From an uncultured Christensenella sp. (GTDB lineage: Bacteria; Bacillota; Clostridia; Christensenellales; Borkfalkiaceae), in the NCBI GenBank assembly GCA_910578765.1, contig CAJTRW010000004.1, positions 42,848 to 78,345 on the forward strand: 35,498 nucleotides of DNA, read 5' to 3'. Below, one piece after another: positions 1-8,292 of this stretch (within the stretch, counting starts at the first letter, position 1; the number at the start of each line of letters is the position of its first letter). Made by a program: the position numbers and the translations under genes. A model generated the notes under the pieces. That model was not told the origin of the DNA and did not search any database. It saw only the letters and a program-made list of their open reading frames with translations.

Positions 1-44
1 ACGCCATACCGCTAGGCGACACCTGCGTGTATTAAATATATCAT

Positions 45-70
45 AAACGCTTAAAAAAGAAAAGCGTTTT
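45..70. terminator. possible terminator or hairpin upstream of the ferritin-like gene
   Basis: An 8-bp inverted repeat (AAACGCTT at 45-52, AAGCGTTT at 62-69) encloses an A-rich loop and ends in four T residues. It may end a gene lying left of the window. The rest of positions 1-125 holds no gene I can support and no clear promoter. Confidence 0.35.
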
Positions 71-125
71 ACAATCGGGGAATAAAAATTTTTTCGTATG
101 GTAATAAACTATACGGAGGCAATAC

Positions 126-1379
126 ATGAACCCTATTAAAGAAAAATCAAAAAGTCTTGAAAACAGTTTTTTACCGCTGAAAAAAATGTATCCCAAAAGC
201 TATAATAAAGCCAAAACGTCGCCCTACACCAAGACGCGCGTAATTTTGATGAACGGAACCGAATTCGAATCGCAATGGTTTATGCATCAATTTGCAAGGC
301 ACTGCAGCGAACCCGAAATTCTGTCCGCACTTGCCGTAGTACGCAGGCAGGAACAGCAGCAGCAAAAGCGCATAAGCTGTTTAAAACCTTTAAACGAAAG
401 CATTTTGGAAACAACGATAGCATACGAACAGCTTGCAGTTGATTTAACGGCGGTCCTTGCAAGGCATGAAACAGACGTCAACAACATTCAGGCTTTGAAT
501 TTTGCCTTACTGGAGGATTTTGACCACCTCTACCGTTATGCAAATCTTCTAAAAATGGACAAAAACGAAGACGCTGATATGCTGGTAGGAAAATTCACCG
601 AAATAATGCCCGGCAGACCTACCGTAGCCGAACACAGGTATCCTTCCGACGACGTATCTCCCCACATGACGGCGGAAAAAGCGGATTTATATACGAAACT
701 TGTTGCAAGCACAATAACCGCGGCGGAACAACAAACGATGAACTATTATATGAACATAGCCCAGTGGTATAAAAACGATTTGGGACGCAAACTTTACGCG
801 GAAATCGCAATGATAGAAGAAGCGCACGTTACGCAATACGAAAGCCTTAAAGACCCCAATCTCACTTGGCTGGAACAGTGGGTAATGCATGAATATTGCG
901 AATGCTGGCTTTACTACTCGGCAATGCAGGACGAGCGTGACGAAAGCATAAAGAAAATTTGGACAGAGCATTACAAAATGGAAATTGCCCACTTAAAAAC
1001 CGCAGCAAAGCTTTTAAAGAAGTATGAAAACAAAACGTTTGAATCCGTATGCGGGACAGGGGAATTCCCTCAACTTTTAAAACTCGGCGGCAATAAAGAA
1101 TATATCAGAAAAGTATTGCAAGACACCGTAAAAATGACCGCAGACAATACGGAAATAATACGCGACTTCAAAGACATAAGGAAAATACCCGACGGTCACA
1201 GATATTTCGATTATCAAAAGTATATGTCGGGCGACCCCGAAAAGAATGCGTCGCATCTTGTTATAAAGAAGGCTATTGAAAGACTCGGTCAGGATTACAG
1301 GTATCAGGACAGCGAACATCCCGTAAAAGAACTGAGAAACCGCAAAGCGGACAACATCAGCATTTCCAGAACGAAGTAA
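126..1379 (+). CDS. ferritin-like diiron-type protein with three helix-pair modules
   Basis: This 417-residue soluble protein has no signal peptide. I do not recognise a named family, but the helical central region (about residues 95-300) carries ferritin-superfamily metal motifs. A glutamate is followed 30 residues later by E/DxxH three times: E101 with D131/H134, E201 with E231/H234, and E256 with E286/H289. The last two modules together give the six-ligand set of a rubrerythrin/ferritin four-helix diiron site. The first is a degenerate extra pair. A role in iron or peroxide handling is inferred from family only; the long N- and C-terminal parts are unassigned. The start is supported by GGAGG at 115-119, six bases before the ATG. 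It stands alone, convergent with the DUF5662 gene, and ends at a shared terminator. Confidence 0.75.
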   Translation: MNPIKEKSKSLENSFLPLKKMYPKSYNKAKTSPYTKTRVILMNGTEFESQWFMHQFARHCSEPEILSALAVVRRQEQQQQKRISCLKPLNESILETTIAYEQLAVDLTAVLARHETDVNNIQALNFALLEDFDHLYRYANLLKMDKNEDADMLVGKFTEIMPGRPTVAEHRYPSDDVSPHMTAEKADLYTKLVASTITAAEQQTMNYYMNIAQWYKNDLGRKLYAEIAMIEEAHVTQYESLKDPNLTWLEQWVMHEYCECWLYYSAMQDERDESIKKIWTEHYKMEIAHLKTAAKLLKKYENKTFESVCGTGEFPQLLKLGGNKEYIRKVLQDTVKMTADNTEIIRDFKDIRKIPDGHRYFDYQKYMSGDPEKNASHLVIKKAIERLGQDYRYQDSEHPVKELRNRKADNISISRTK

Positions 1380-1384
1380 AAAAA

Positions 1385-1410
1385 CTACCCGCTCAGCGGG
1401 TAGCTTTTTT
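1385..1410. terminator. bidirectional terminator shared by convergent genes
   Basis: An 8-bp GC-rich stem (1385-1392 with 1396-1403) has a three-base loop TCA. Six T follow it on the plus strand and seven T on the minus strand, so it can stop both the ferritin-like gene and the DUF5662 gene. The three-base loop is itself the minus-strand stop codon TGA of the DUF5662 gene. Confidence 0.9.
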
Positions 1411-1929
1411 ATTATCTTTAATGTAGCGTTTAAGCGATTTAAAGGTTTGTTTTTCCCCTTCCTCTTTAAGCATTTTCAAAAAATAACGCAATTTTTCGCA
1501 AGTCGAAGAATTCATCCCCTCCTTGTCGGTTTTACTTTCAAAGTACTCAATGGGTTTATCGTCTGAATATTTATCTTTTAAATAAATTTTGCAGGCGGCT
1601 ATCCTGTCGCAAATCATTTCCGCAAGATACTTTGCCGGCATTTCAACAAACACCCTCCTGCCGTCCGCAAAGTCCGTCCAGTACTCGAAGTGATGCTTGT
1701 TCCTGCCCTTGTGATGTAGCCAGGCGGGAGAATAACCCAGCTCCTCGCGCTCTTTTGCCTGAGGACTGCGATAACCCTGATAGTACTTTGCTCCCGGGAA
1801 AAACTCTGCGGGGCTGAATTTTGAAATATCGTGAAAAAGCCCCTGTCTTATAAGTCCGCACTTAAAACAAAGCTTTCTCACAGTACGTCTGTGCCGGCAT
1901 ACCGTTAAAAAATGTCTGATAATATGCAT
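1393..1929 (-). CDS. DUF5662 family protein
   Basis: This 178-residue protein matches DUF5662, common in Firmicutes and phages and of unknown function. Seen directly: an HD pair at H33-D34 within HDISKFSPAEF, and a histidine-rich motif HHKGRNKHHFEYW at residues 72-84, spaced as in a metal-binding helical domain resembling HD hydrolases. The C-terminal third is lysine-rich and helical. The ATG at 1929 lacks a clear Shine-Dalgarno sequence, so the exact start is less certain. The gene lies downstream of dtd, separated by a hairpin, and may depend on read-through or on an unseen promoter. Its last five codons and stop lie inside the shared terminator hairpin. Confidence 0.75.
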   Translation of the reverse strand: MHIIRHFLTVCRHRRTVRKLCFKCGLIRQGLFHDISKFSPAEFFPGAKYYQGYRSPQAKEREELGYSPAWLHHKGRNKHHFEYWTDFADGRRVFVEMPAKYLAEMICDRIAACKIYLKDKYSDDKPIEYFESKTDKEGMNSSTCEKLRYFLKMLKEEGEKQTFKSLKRYIKDNKKATR

Positions 1930-1947
1930 ATTGTTTTGAAGAAAGAA

Positions 1948-1969
1948 TCAGGGCGAAAACTCGCCCTGA
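1948..1969 (-). terminator. probable terminator after dtd
   Basis: A perfect 9-bp stem, TCAGGGCGA with TCGCCCTGA, has the loop AAAC. On the minus strand it lies just after the dtd stop and is followed by an interrupted T tract (TTCTTTCTTC). It probably ends or weakens the M24 peptidase-efp-dtd transcript before the DUF5662 gene. Confidence 0.65.
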
Positions 1970-1971
1970 AT

Positions 1972-2409
1972 TTAAATTTCGTATACTATTGTTACAGGTC
2001 CGTCATTGTATTGACTGATTTTCATATCCGCGCCGAATACACCCGTTTTTACGGTCACGCCGTAACCGCGCATTAATTCGGCAGTCCGTTCATAAAGCAA
2101 TTCAGCCTTTTCGGGCCGCTCCGCGGCAATAAAATCAGGACGGTTCCCGTGCGAGCAGTCCGCTAAAAGCGTAAACTGAGAAACAAAAAGAATTTCACCT
2201 TTCACGTCGATCACGGACTTGTTCATTTTACCGTTTTCATCCTCGAAAATCCTGAGCCGCACTATTTTTTTCGCAAATGCTTCCGCCTGCTTTTCGGTAT
2301 CTCCGACTTCTACGCCGAAATATACCGTAAGTCCGAACGGGATTTCCGATATTAATTTGCCGTCTACGGATAGCGAAGTCTTACCCGTCCGCTGAATTAC
2401 GGCTTTCAA
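1972..2409 (-). CDS. dtd: D-aminoacyl-tRNA deacylase
   Basis: This 145-residue protein hydrolyses D-aminoacyl-tRNA (and glycyl-tRNA-Ala), recycling tRNA and keeping D-amino acids out of proteins; it acts in the cytosol as a dimer. Diagnostic motifs are present: the SQFTL active-site segment, the Gly-cisPro-type segment within HGNRPDF, and a GPVTIVYE C-terminus. Length is typical. The start is a TTG codon, chosen because the family N-terminus (MxAVIQR) begins exactly there. It lies 3 nt after the efp stop, so the two genes are translationally close and surely co-transcribed. Confidence 0.95.
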   Translation of the reverse strand: MKAVIQRTGKTSLSVDGKLISEIPFGLTVYFGVEVGDTEKQAEAFAKKIVRLRIFEDENGKMNKSVIDVKGEILFVSQFTLLADCSHGNRPDFIAAERPEKAELLYERTAELMRGYGVTVKTGVFGADMKISQYNDGPVTIVYEI

Positions 2410-2412
2410 AAT

Positions 2413-2988
2413 TTATTTGCCTACGCGCGACATATATTCGCCCGTGCGGGTATCGATACGGATAACCTCGCCTTCTTCGACGAACATGGGCACTTGAATT
2501 GTCGCGCCGGTTTCAACAACGGCGTTTTTCATTGCGTTTGTGGCGGTGTTACCCTTTACACCGGGCTCGCACTCCGTAATTTTAAGTTCAACGAAGTTTT
2601 CGGGCTCTACCGAGAAAGCCGTGCCGTTAAGAGATTTAACCGTAACGGTATCGTTTTCTTTTATAAACTTCAAAGCTTCCTCTACCTGCGATAAGTTCAA
2701 AGTAATCATATCGAACGTATCCGGATCCATAAAGTAATAGAACTCGCCGTCGGTATAGGAATAAGTCATTTTCTTGGTTTCAACCTGTGCGGTTTCAAGC
2801 TTAGCCGTAGGGTTAAACGTTATGTCCGACAAAACTTGTCCCGTAACGACGTTTTTAAGCGTAGTTCTTACAAACGCCGCTCCCTTACCGGGTTTTACGT
2901 GCTGGAATTCGGTTACGGTATAAACGCCTTTACCGTTATACTCGAAAGTTGAACCTTTTCTTATATCTCCTGCTAAAATAGATGCCAT
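2413..2988 (-). CDS. efp: translation elongation factor P
   Basis: EF-P (191 residues) binds ribosomes stalled at polyproline stretches and promotes peptide bond formation. The N-terminal KOW-like domain carries the tip loop VKPGKGAAFVR with the modifiable lysine at K35. The two C-terminal OB domains are complete, ending in an acidic/hydrophobic IRIDTRTGEY segment typical of the family. An AAGGAG ribosome site lies upstream of the ATG. It sits between the M24 peptidase and dtd; pepP-efp neighbourhood is a common Firmicutes arrangement. No EF-P modification gene is seen in the window. Confidence 0.97.
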   Translation of the reverse strand: MASILAGDIRKGSTFEYNGKGVYTVTEFQHVKPGKGAAFVRTTLKNVVTGQVLSDITFNPTAKLETAQVETKKMTYSYTDGEFYYFMDPDTFDMITLNLSQVEEALKFIKENDTVTVKSLNGTAFSVEPENFVELKITECEPGVKGNTATNAMKNAVVETGATIQVPMFVEEGEVIRIDTRTGEYMSRVGK

Positions 2989-3021
2989 AATTTAAAACTC
3001 CTTATTATGCCGTTTTGTTTT

Positions 3022-4071
3022 TTATAAAATCATTAATTTTTTATCGGAATCGGTAAGACTGACTATTTTGCCGTCTTTCAATGTTACGGTATCTTCTATC
3101 CTTATCCCGAAGCTTCCCGCAAGGTAAACGCCCGGCTCGTCCGAAAAGACCATACCGTCTTTCAAAATATCTTCGCTTTTAGGCGAAATATAAGGGAATT
3201 CGTGTACGTTAATGCCTATTCCATGCCCGAGCGAATGAGTAAACAGTTTGTCCAAGCCGTAATTTTTCAAACAGTCTCTTGCAACGGCGTCCGCCGTCTT
3301 TCCCGTCATGCCGGAAACGACTTTCTCTTTGACAAGCATATGCGCTTCCAAAACGTGTCCGTATGCTTTTTTGAAATCGCCGTGTTTGCCGTCTTCGCCG
3401 AAAAGAAACGTCCGCGTACAATCCGAACAGTAACCGCCGTATTTGCAACCGAAATCTATAAGTACTATATCGCCGGATTTTAATTTACGCAAGCCCGTTT
3501 CATGGTGAGGAACGCTTGAATTTTCGCCGAAAGCCACAATTGTTGCGAAGCTTGTGCCGCTTGCGCCGAATTTGCGCATAAGGTATTCAAGCAGCGCCGC
3601 AACTTCGTTTTCCGTCATGCCCTCTTTAATATCGCCCAAAAGCGCCGTAAACGCTTTATCGGCTATTTCACACGCCTTTTTTATATAAGCCGACTCGTAG
3701 TCTTCTTTAACTGACATTGCCGCGGTAAAAGCCGGCAAGCTGTCTACGATTTCAAGACCCGTAGACTTCAATTTTTCATAATCGGGTACCAGCATTTTCC
3801 CAACCGGAACCGCTACCTGTCTATACTTTTTTAACAAATTTTCTAAAGGAGAAACAAATTGCACAACCGAAATTCCGGTATTTTTAAGGGCTTTTTCGGC
3901 TCCTTCGAGATAGCGTGCATCAGTATAAAAAGTTGTTCCTTCTTTATCGCTTAATACATAGCCGAACGACGTTTCGATGCCTGTAAGATATTTTCTTAAA
4001 TCTTCAGCCTGTGTCAAAACGGCTTCGGCTTTGATAAGCCCGTAAATTTTATTTGCGTTGGTATGAGCCAT
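3022..4071 (-). CDS. M24 family aminopeptidase (Xaa-Pro type)
   Basis: This 349-residue metallopeptidase likely removes N-terminal residues preceding proline in cytosolic peptides. It has a short creatinase-like N-terminal domain (about 1-120) and a pita-bread catalytic domain. The five dimetal ligands are visible: two Asp in VLIDFGCKYGGYCSD, His in HSLGHGIGINVHE, Glu in SDEPGVY and Glu in IRIEDT. It is shorter than E. coli PepP and resembles Firmicutes YqhT/PepQ-like proteins. It is preceded by its own promoter inside the end of the endonuclease-like gene and followed by efp after 33 bp. Exact substrate preference (PepP or PepQ) cannot be decided from sequence. Confidence 0.92.
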   Translation of the reverse strand: MAHTNANKIYGLIKAEAVLTQAEDLRKYLTGIETSFGYVLSDKEGTTFYTDARYLEGAEKALKNTGISVVQFVSPLENLLKKYRQVAVPVGKMLVPDYEKLKSTGLEIVDSLPAFTAAMSVKEDYESAYIKKACEIADKAFTALLGDIKEGMTENEVAALLEYLMRKFGASGTSFATIVAFGENSSVPHHETGLRKLKSGDIVLIDFGCKYGGYCSDCTRTFLFGEDGKHGDFKKAYGHVLEAHMLVKEKVVSGMTGKTADAVARDCLKNYGLDKLFTHSLGHGIGINVHEFPYISPKSEDILKDGMVFSDEPGVYLAGSFGIRIEDTVTLKDGKIVSLTDSDKKLMIL

Positions 4072-4086
4072 AAAACACCCGCTTAA

Positions 4087-4115
4087 ATATTACCAGAATT
4101 TTACTTAAATGTCAA
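4087..4115 (-). promoter_or_regulatory. sigma-A type promoter for M24 peptidase-efp-dtd
   Basis: On the minus strand, -35 TTGACA (4110-4115) and -10 TAATAT (4087-4092) are separated by exactly 17 bp. The -35 box overlaps the last codons of the endonuclease IV-like gene. The leader to the ATG at 4071 would be only about 8-9 nt, with GGGTG as a weak ribosome site. Confidence 0.75.
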
Positions 4116-4956
4116 CAGACGAATATACACGTTTCATCTCGACAGCGTCTTCCGCCTGCGTACCCGCGCTTTCGCTTACTATATACGGTTCCAGTTTAAG
4201 CTGCTTCAACGCCACGGCAAGCGGTTCAAACTCCGGACCGTATTGCATATCTTCAAAAGTAAGATGCTTTATCTCGCCTTTTCCCCCGTACATTATTTTG
4301 GAAAAATGAACGTGAAAATGCTTAACTCTTTCATAACCGAGTTCGGAAATCATGTATTCCAAACGCGATTTATAGTCTTCCGCCGTTTTAAGACTGCCCT
4401 GCTCTCTGGCGTTGATGTGCCCGAAGTCTATGGCCGGCAAAAATATTTTATCGATTTTGCAGAAACCGACGACCTCTTCCAAAGTACCTATCTGTGCGAT
4501 TTTGCCCATAGTTTCGGGGCAAAAGTAAAGGTCGTCGAAATTATTCAAATAAATATAATCTCTTAAAATTTTAAGTCTGTCCGCAGTTTTTTGTACTGCT
4601 TCTTCACGCGTAGCCTTACCCTGCGCCGCAGGATGAAACACAACCCTTTTCCCGCCGAAAAGTTTTAAAAATTTCGCACTCGACAGGACGTAATTATAAG
4701 ACTTCTGCGCCGCTTCGTCTGCCGGATTGGCGAAGTTTATAAAGTACGGTGCATGAACGCTGATTTCGATGTCGGACTCCTTAAAGGCCTGACCTATTGT
4801 CTGCGCTTTGCCCTCCGACAACATAATACCTCTGCCGAAGGAATATTCATAGCAGTCCAACCCGAGGTTTTTGCAATACCCCGCCGCTTCTTCCGTATGT
4901 TTGTATCCCAAAGAATAAAAAGCTTCTCCGTTGCCGCTCGGTCCGAATTTAATCAC
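4105..4956 (-). CDS. endonuclease IV-like TIM-barrel protein
   Basis: This 283-residue protein belongs to the AP endonuclease family 2 TIM-barrel fold; classical members (Nfo) cut DNA 5' of abasic sites using three zinc ions. Barrel-strand ligands are seen in order: SVHAPYF, VFHPAA, CPETMGK, DFGHINA, HFHVHFSK, and the terminal Glu in SESAGTQAEDA. The usual DRH segment near the end reads IKH, so one canonical Asp ligand is not conserved; this marks a divergent subfamily, and repair activity is therefore less than certain. The start overlaps the end of the DUF3267 gene by 8 bp, indicating co-translation with the upstream operon. Confidence 0.85.
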   Translation of the reverse strand: MIKFGPSGNGEAFYSLGYKHTEEAAGYCKNLGLDCYEYSFGRGIMLSEGKAQTIGQAFKESDIEISVHAPYFINFANPADEAAQKSYNYVLSSAKFLKLFGGKRVVFHPAAQGKATREEAVQKTADRLKILRDYIYLNNFDDLYFCPETMGKIAQIGTLEEVVGFCKIDKIFLPAIDFGHINAREQGSLKTAEDYKSRLEYMISELGYERVKHFHVHFSKIMYGGKGEIKHLTFEDMQYGPEFEPLAVALKQLKLEPYIVSESAGTQAEDAVEMKRVYSSVDI

Positions 4957-5581
4957 CAGAATTTTCCCCGTTAATAGTTTCCGACAAACCGCCTTGCCTT
5001 TCCGCTATTTCTTCTGCGGTCATTTTGCGGTAAACAGTCATTGACAGACCCGTATCGTTGACAAGAATGTCTTTCGGACATTTAAACATTTTATACGTAC
5101 AGAACAAATCCCCCGCCGCGCCCGCGATATTTCCCGTTTGCAGAAGCCATATAACCCAAAACCAAACGCCGCTGTGAAAAAACACCGTTAAAACAGCGAA
5201 TATTATTCCCCACAGTACAAGAGGCGCAAGAGAAATTAAAATATAATGCTTTTTATCGAAATATGCGGTGCTGCCCGCGTAAGCCGCCCAGCCTTTAAAA
5301 CCGAAATTAAGCTTCGCCCTAACCGATAAATACATTACAAGCCCGTGAGTTGCCTCATGCAAAATTATATAGGCAATATAACTTAGTACCAATACGCCCA
5401 AAGCAATAAAATCTTCCGCGTTACCGTTGATATTAAGCTTTTCTATAAACCAGCCTGCGACTATCATTACAGCCGAAATAAAAAGCGCCATACTTTGGAT
5501 TGCCCAAAATTGCGTTTTATTCTTTTGTAAATCGATTTTGCCGAAAAGGGTATAATCCGACGGCAGTTCTTTATGGCACAT
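4949..5581 (-). CDS. DUF3267 membrane zincin-like protein
   Basis: This 210-residue integral membrane protein matches DUF3267, putative zinc peptidases. A hydrophobic segment at about 26-46 and a second at about 58-76 run into the HEATHG motif (H75, E76, H79), which is the HExxH zinc signature inside a membrane helix. Two further hydrophobic segments follow at about 113-150, then GNIAGAAGDLF, the family's probable third-ligand region (Asp). The hydrophilic C-terminus (about 165-210) is likely cytosolic. It begins 7 nt after ribF, and the AAGG at the end of ribF could serve as its ribosome site. Substrate unknown. Confidence 0.85.
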   Translation of the reverse strand: MCHKELPSDYTLFGKIDLQKNKTQFWAIQSMALFISAVMIVAGWFIEKLNINGNAEDFIALGVLVLSYIAYIILHEATHGLVMYLSVRAKLNFGFKGWAAYAGSTAYFDKKHYILISLAPLVLWGIIFAVLTVFFHSGVWFWVIWLLQTGNIAGAAGDLFCTYKMFKCPKDILVNDTGLSMTVYRKMTAEEIAERQGGLSETINGENSGD

Positions 5582-5588
5582 TATTTTA

Positions 5589-6488
5589 TCAGACCTTCTG
5601 CTTTGCCCGCTTTAAATCTTCTTTAAGCTGTGCTTTAAGCGCTTCGGGCGAATCGAATTTTTCTATATCCCTGATATACTCGATAAATTCTATGGTGACG
5701 GCTCTGCCGTACAGCGCGCCTACATAGTTGTAAATATGCGCTTCAAGTACGTTGCTTGTCTCGTCAAACGTAGGGCGCGGACCGTAACTCGCAACGCCGA
5801 CAAACTCCTCTCCGCTGACTATGCACTTTACTTTATACACACCCTTTTTTACCTCGACCTTGTCGGAAGGATAACGCATGTTGACGGTAGGAAAGCTTAA
5901 AAGCTTTTTGCCCCTGTTGGCGCCCTCTATTACAAAGCCCGTAACATAGTAATTTCTGCCGAGAAGGGCGCCGGCTTTAACCATGTTTCCGCCCTCTATG
6001 CACTGCTTGATAAGCGTAGTGCTGACTTTTTCGCCTACGTATGTTACGTCTTTGACGGGCATAAACCAAACGCCGTTTTCATCGTCTTCGGCATAGCTTT
6101 TTATGGTAGAAGATTTACCTTTCGCATCTGCACCGAAACGGAAGTCGCGCCCGCTCATGTAAGCTTTTACATTAAGCTTTGCATCCAGAACATCCAAAAA
6201 TTCTTTCGGAGTGGTCTTTTTGAACTGGGCGTTATAATCAACGGCAAGCACGAATTTGACGTTAAACTGTTCGAGAATTTCCAATCTTTCCTCAAACGTA
6301 AACACCTGTCTTCCGCCTTTTCCGTTCGTAAACATCATTACGCCCAAATCAAGTCCGTTGATTTTGGCCTGTAATTTTGCTTTTTTGAGAAGCTCGGCAT
6401 GTCCGATGTGCAGTCCGTCAAAGCAACCCAAAACAAGCAGACAGGGGAAAGCATACTCGTCTTCGTTGTACTTGATGATTTCTAACAT
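5589..6488 (-). CDS. ribF: bifunctional riboflavin kinase / FAD synthetase
   Basis: RibF (299 residues) phosphorylates riboflavin to FMN and adenylylates FMN to FAD. The N-terminal nucleotidyltransferase half shows LGCFDGLHIGHAELL and the SGRDFRFG segment. The C-terminal kinase half (from about 185) shows GKKLLSFPTVNM and the TFDE segment. Length is normal. It overlaps the end of truB by 7 bp, the standard Firmicutes truB-ribF pairing, and should be translated from the same mRNA. No FMN riboswitch is seen, as expected for a gene inside an operon. Confidence 0.96.
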   Translation of the reverse strand: MLEIIKYNEDEYAFPCLLVLGCFDGLHIGHAELLKKAKLQAKINGLDLGVMMFTNGKGGRQVFTFEERLEILEQFNVKFVLAVDYNAQFKKTTPKEFLDVLDAKLNVKAYMSGRDFRFGADAKGKSSTIKSYAEDDENGVWFMPVKDVTYVGEKVSTTLIKQCIEGGNMVKAGALLGRNYYVTGFVIEGANRGKKLLSFPTVNMRYPSDKVEVKKGVYKVKCIVSGEEFVGVASYGPRPTFDETSNVLEAHIYNYVGALYGRAVTIEFIEYIRDIEKFDSPEALKAQLKEDLKRAKQKV

Positions 6489-7330
6489 AATTTTGTCCTA
6501 ACCTTTAAATTACTGTGTTTTACTTCGGCAAGTCCGTAAAACGAACCGTCTGTATAAAATATTTTATAAATTCCGTCCGGAAGCTTGCTTTCGACCGTCA
6601 ATCCGTTAAACAGTTTTTTTGCTTCGCTTTCCGAAGGATATACGCATCCGTAAGGCAAAACGCTTTCGGTTGCGATTATAAAATCACCGATATTTTCCGC
6701 CGTAAGCCTGTCCGTAGAAACGGATTTGTCAATAGTGAACGCACCGCTACGCGTCCTTACAAGCGAACTCATTACGGCACACGTGCCCAGCATTTTTCCC
6801 ATATCACGCGCGATAGAACGGATATAAGTTCCTCCGCCGCATTCTATTTCAAAAGAATAAGAATCTTCGTCAACTTTTTTCAAAAGTTTTACGGAATGAA
6901 TAATAACTTTTTTGGGCGGCAATTCAAATTCTTTGCCCTCGCGCGCAATCTGATACGCACGCCTTCCGCCTATGTTTTTCGCACTGAAACGCGGAGGAAT
7001 CTGCAAAACTTCACCGCAAAGATTATCTAAAACATTACATACGGTACTTTCGTCCGGAACCGGCGCGCCTGTTTTAATTACGTTTCCCGTAGTATCCAAA
7101 GTATCGCTGTCTATACCGAAACGGAATGTAGCCGTATAAGTTTTGCGTTTATCCAAAAAATAATCGAATAACCTTGAAGCTTTGCCTACCGCCACCGGCA
7201 GGACGCCGCTCGCCATAGGGTCAAGTGTACCCATATGACCGCAAGGCGTATTGGTCAGCCGCTTTATTTTATTGACTTCCTGCGCTGAACTTACACCCAC
7301 GGCCTTATTAACGACAATAAAACCCGTCAT
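6482..7330 (-). CDS. truB: tRNA pseudouridine-55 synthase
   Basis: TruB (282 residues) makes pseudouridine 55 in the T-loop of tRNAs. The catalytic aspartate is D37 in HMGTLDPMASGVLP. Later conserved segments are visible: the Tyr/Thr of RKTYTATFRFG, the IPPRFSAKNIGGRRAYQ block and GGTYIRSIARD. The C-terminus lacks a clear full PUA domain, a common Firmicutes form. It overlaps nrnA upstream by 4 bp and ribF downstream by 7 bp. Confidence 0.97.
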   Translation of the reverse strand: MTGFIVVNKAVGVSSAQEVNKIKRLTNTPCGHMGTLDPMASGVLPVAVGKASRLFDYFLDKRKTYTATFRFGIDSDTLDTTGNVIKTGAPVPDESTVCNVLDNLCGEVLQIPPRFSAKNIGGRRAYQIAREGKEFELPPKKVIIHSVKLLKKVDEDSYSFEIECGGGTYIRSIARDMGKMLGTCAVMSSLVRTRSGAFTIDKSVSTDRLTAENIGDFIIATESVLPYGCVYPSESEAKKLFNGLTVESKLPDGIYKIFYTDGSFYGLAEVKHSNLKVRTKLC

Positions 7331-8292
7331 AAATTACGGTTTACCGCATCGGTCAGTCGTTCGATAACTTCTTCAAGCTCGCCGAAAATCATGCAACCGC
7401 TTGCAAGCACGTGCCCGCCGCCGCCGAAAGCCGAAGCTACGGCATTAACGTTAACCGTACCTTTGCTCCTCATGGAAATTTTATACTGACGTTTTTTGAC
7501 TTCCATTAAAGATATGGAAACCTCTACTCCGTCTATGGTTAAAGGGAAGTCAACAAATCCCTCCGTAAGGCTTTTATCTGCGGCAAATTTTCGCAAATCG
7601 TCTTGCGTTGTTATTATAAAAGCAAGTTTATCGTTCAAAGCGAACCGCATACCGCCCATAACCTTCGCATATAAAAGCGCGCGCGCTTTAGGTTGACGGG
7701 CATACATATTATAATTAATTTTATTTACGTCCGCGCCGCTTTTCCTAAGATAAGCTGCCGTTTCAAAGGTTTTTTCGCTTACGTCGCAATGAGTGAAGTT
7801 GCCGCTGTCCGTTATCAGTCCCAGCATCAATAAATCGGCTATTTCCGCTGTTATTTCAAAATTTGCCGCGCGGAGAATTTCCGTCAATACTTCGCAACTG
7901 GCAGGACAATTACAGACGTAATTTAATTTACCGTAACCGTTATTGGAAAAATGATGGTCGATATTTATTGTGGTACCGGAAAATTTTGAGTATGTTTCCG
8001 CAAATATTCCCATACGAGCAACGTCCGCGCAATCGACGGACACTAATGTATCATATTCCGATTTGGTCGAAATTCCGCGTATGACAGCCCCTTCTGGTAT
8101 TATAAACGAAAATTTCTGCGGAGGCAAATCCTCACAAAACATCGTCGCCGATTTGCCGGCGTTCTGCAAAGCGGCGCACAAGGCAAGTCCTGCCCCCAAA
8201 GCGTCACCGTCGGGCCTGGCATGACAAAATACCGCAACGGATTTGGACTGTTTAAGTTTTTTTACAATTTCCGAAAGACTGTTATTCGTCAT
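7327..8292 (-). CDS. nrnA: DHH/DHHA1 phosphoesterase, nanoRNase/pAp phosphatase
   Basis: This 321-residue NrnA-type protein degrades short oligoribonucleotides and dephosphorylates pAp. The DHH domain has H24, D28 and D30 in CHARPDGDALG, then VSVDCAD, the DHH triad in NIDHHFSNNGYG and LITDSGNF. The DHHA1 domain ends in GGGGHVLASG, the substrate-binding loop. It sits between rbfA and truB, a conserved Firmicutes position. It overlaps rbfA by 11 bp and truB by 4 bp. Confidence 0.95.
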   Translation of the reverse strand: MTNNSLSEIVKKLKQSKSVAVFCHARPDGDALGAGLALCAALQNAGKSATMFCEDLPPQKFSFIIPEGAVIRGISTKSEYDTLVSVDCADVARMGIFAETYSKFSGTTINIDHHFSNNGYGKLNYVCNCPASCEVLTEILRAANFEITAEIADLLMLGLITDSGNFTHCDVSEKTFETAAYLRKSGADVNKINYNMYARQPKARALLYAKVMGGMRFALNDKLAFIITTQDDLRKFAADKSLTEGFVDFPLTIDGVEVSISLMEVKKRQYKISMRSKGTVNVNAVASAFGGGGHVLASGCMIFGELEEVIERLTDAVNRNL

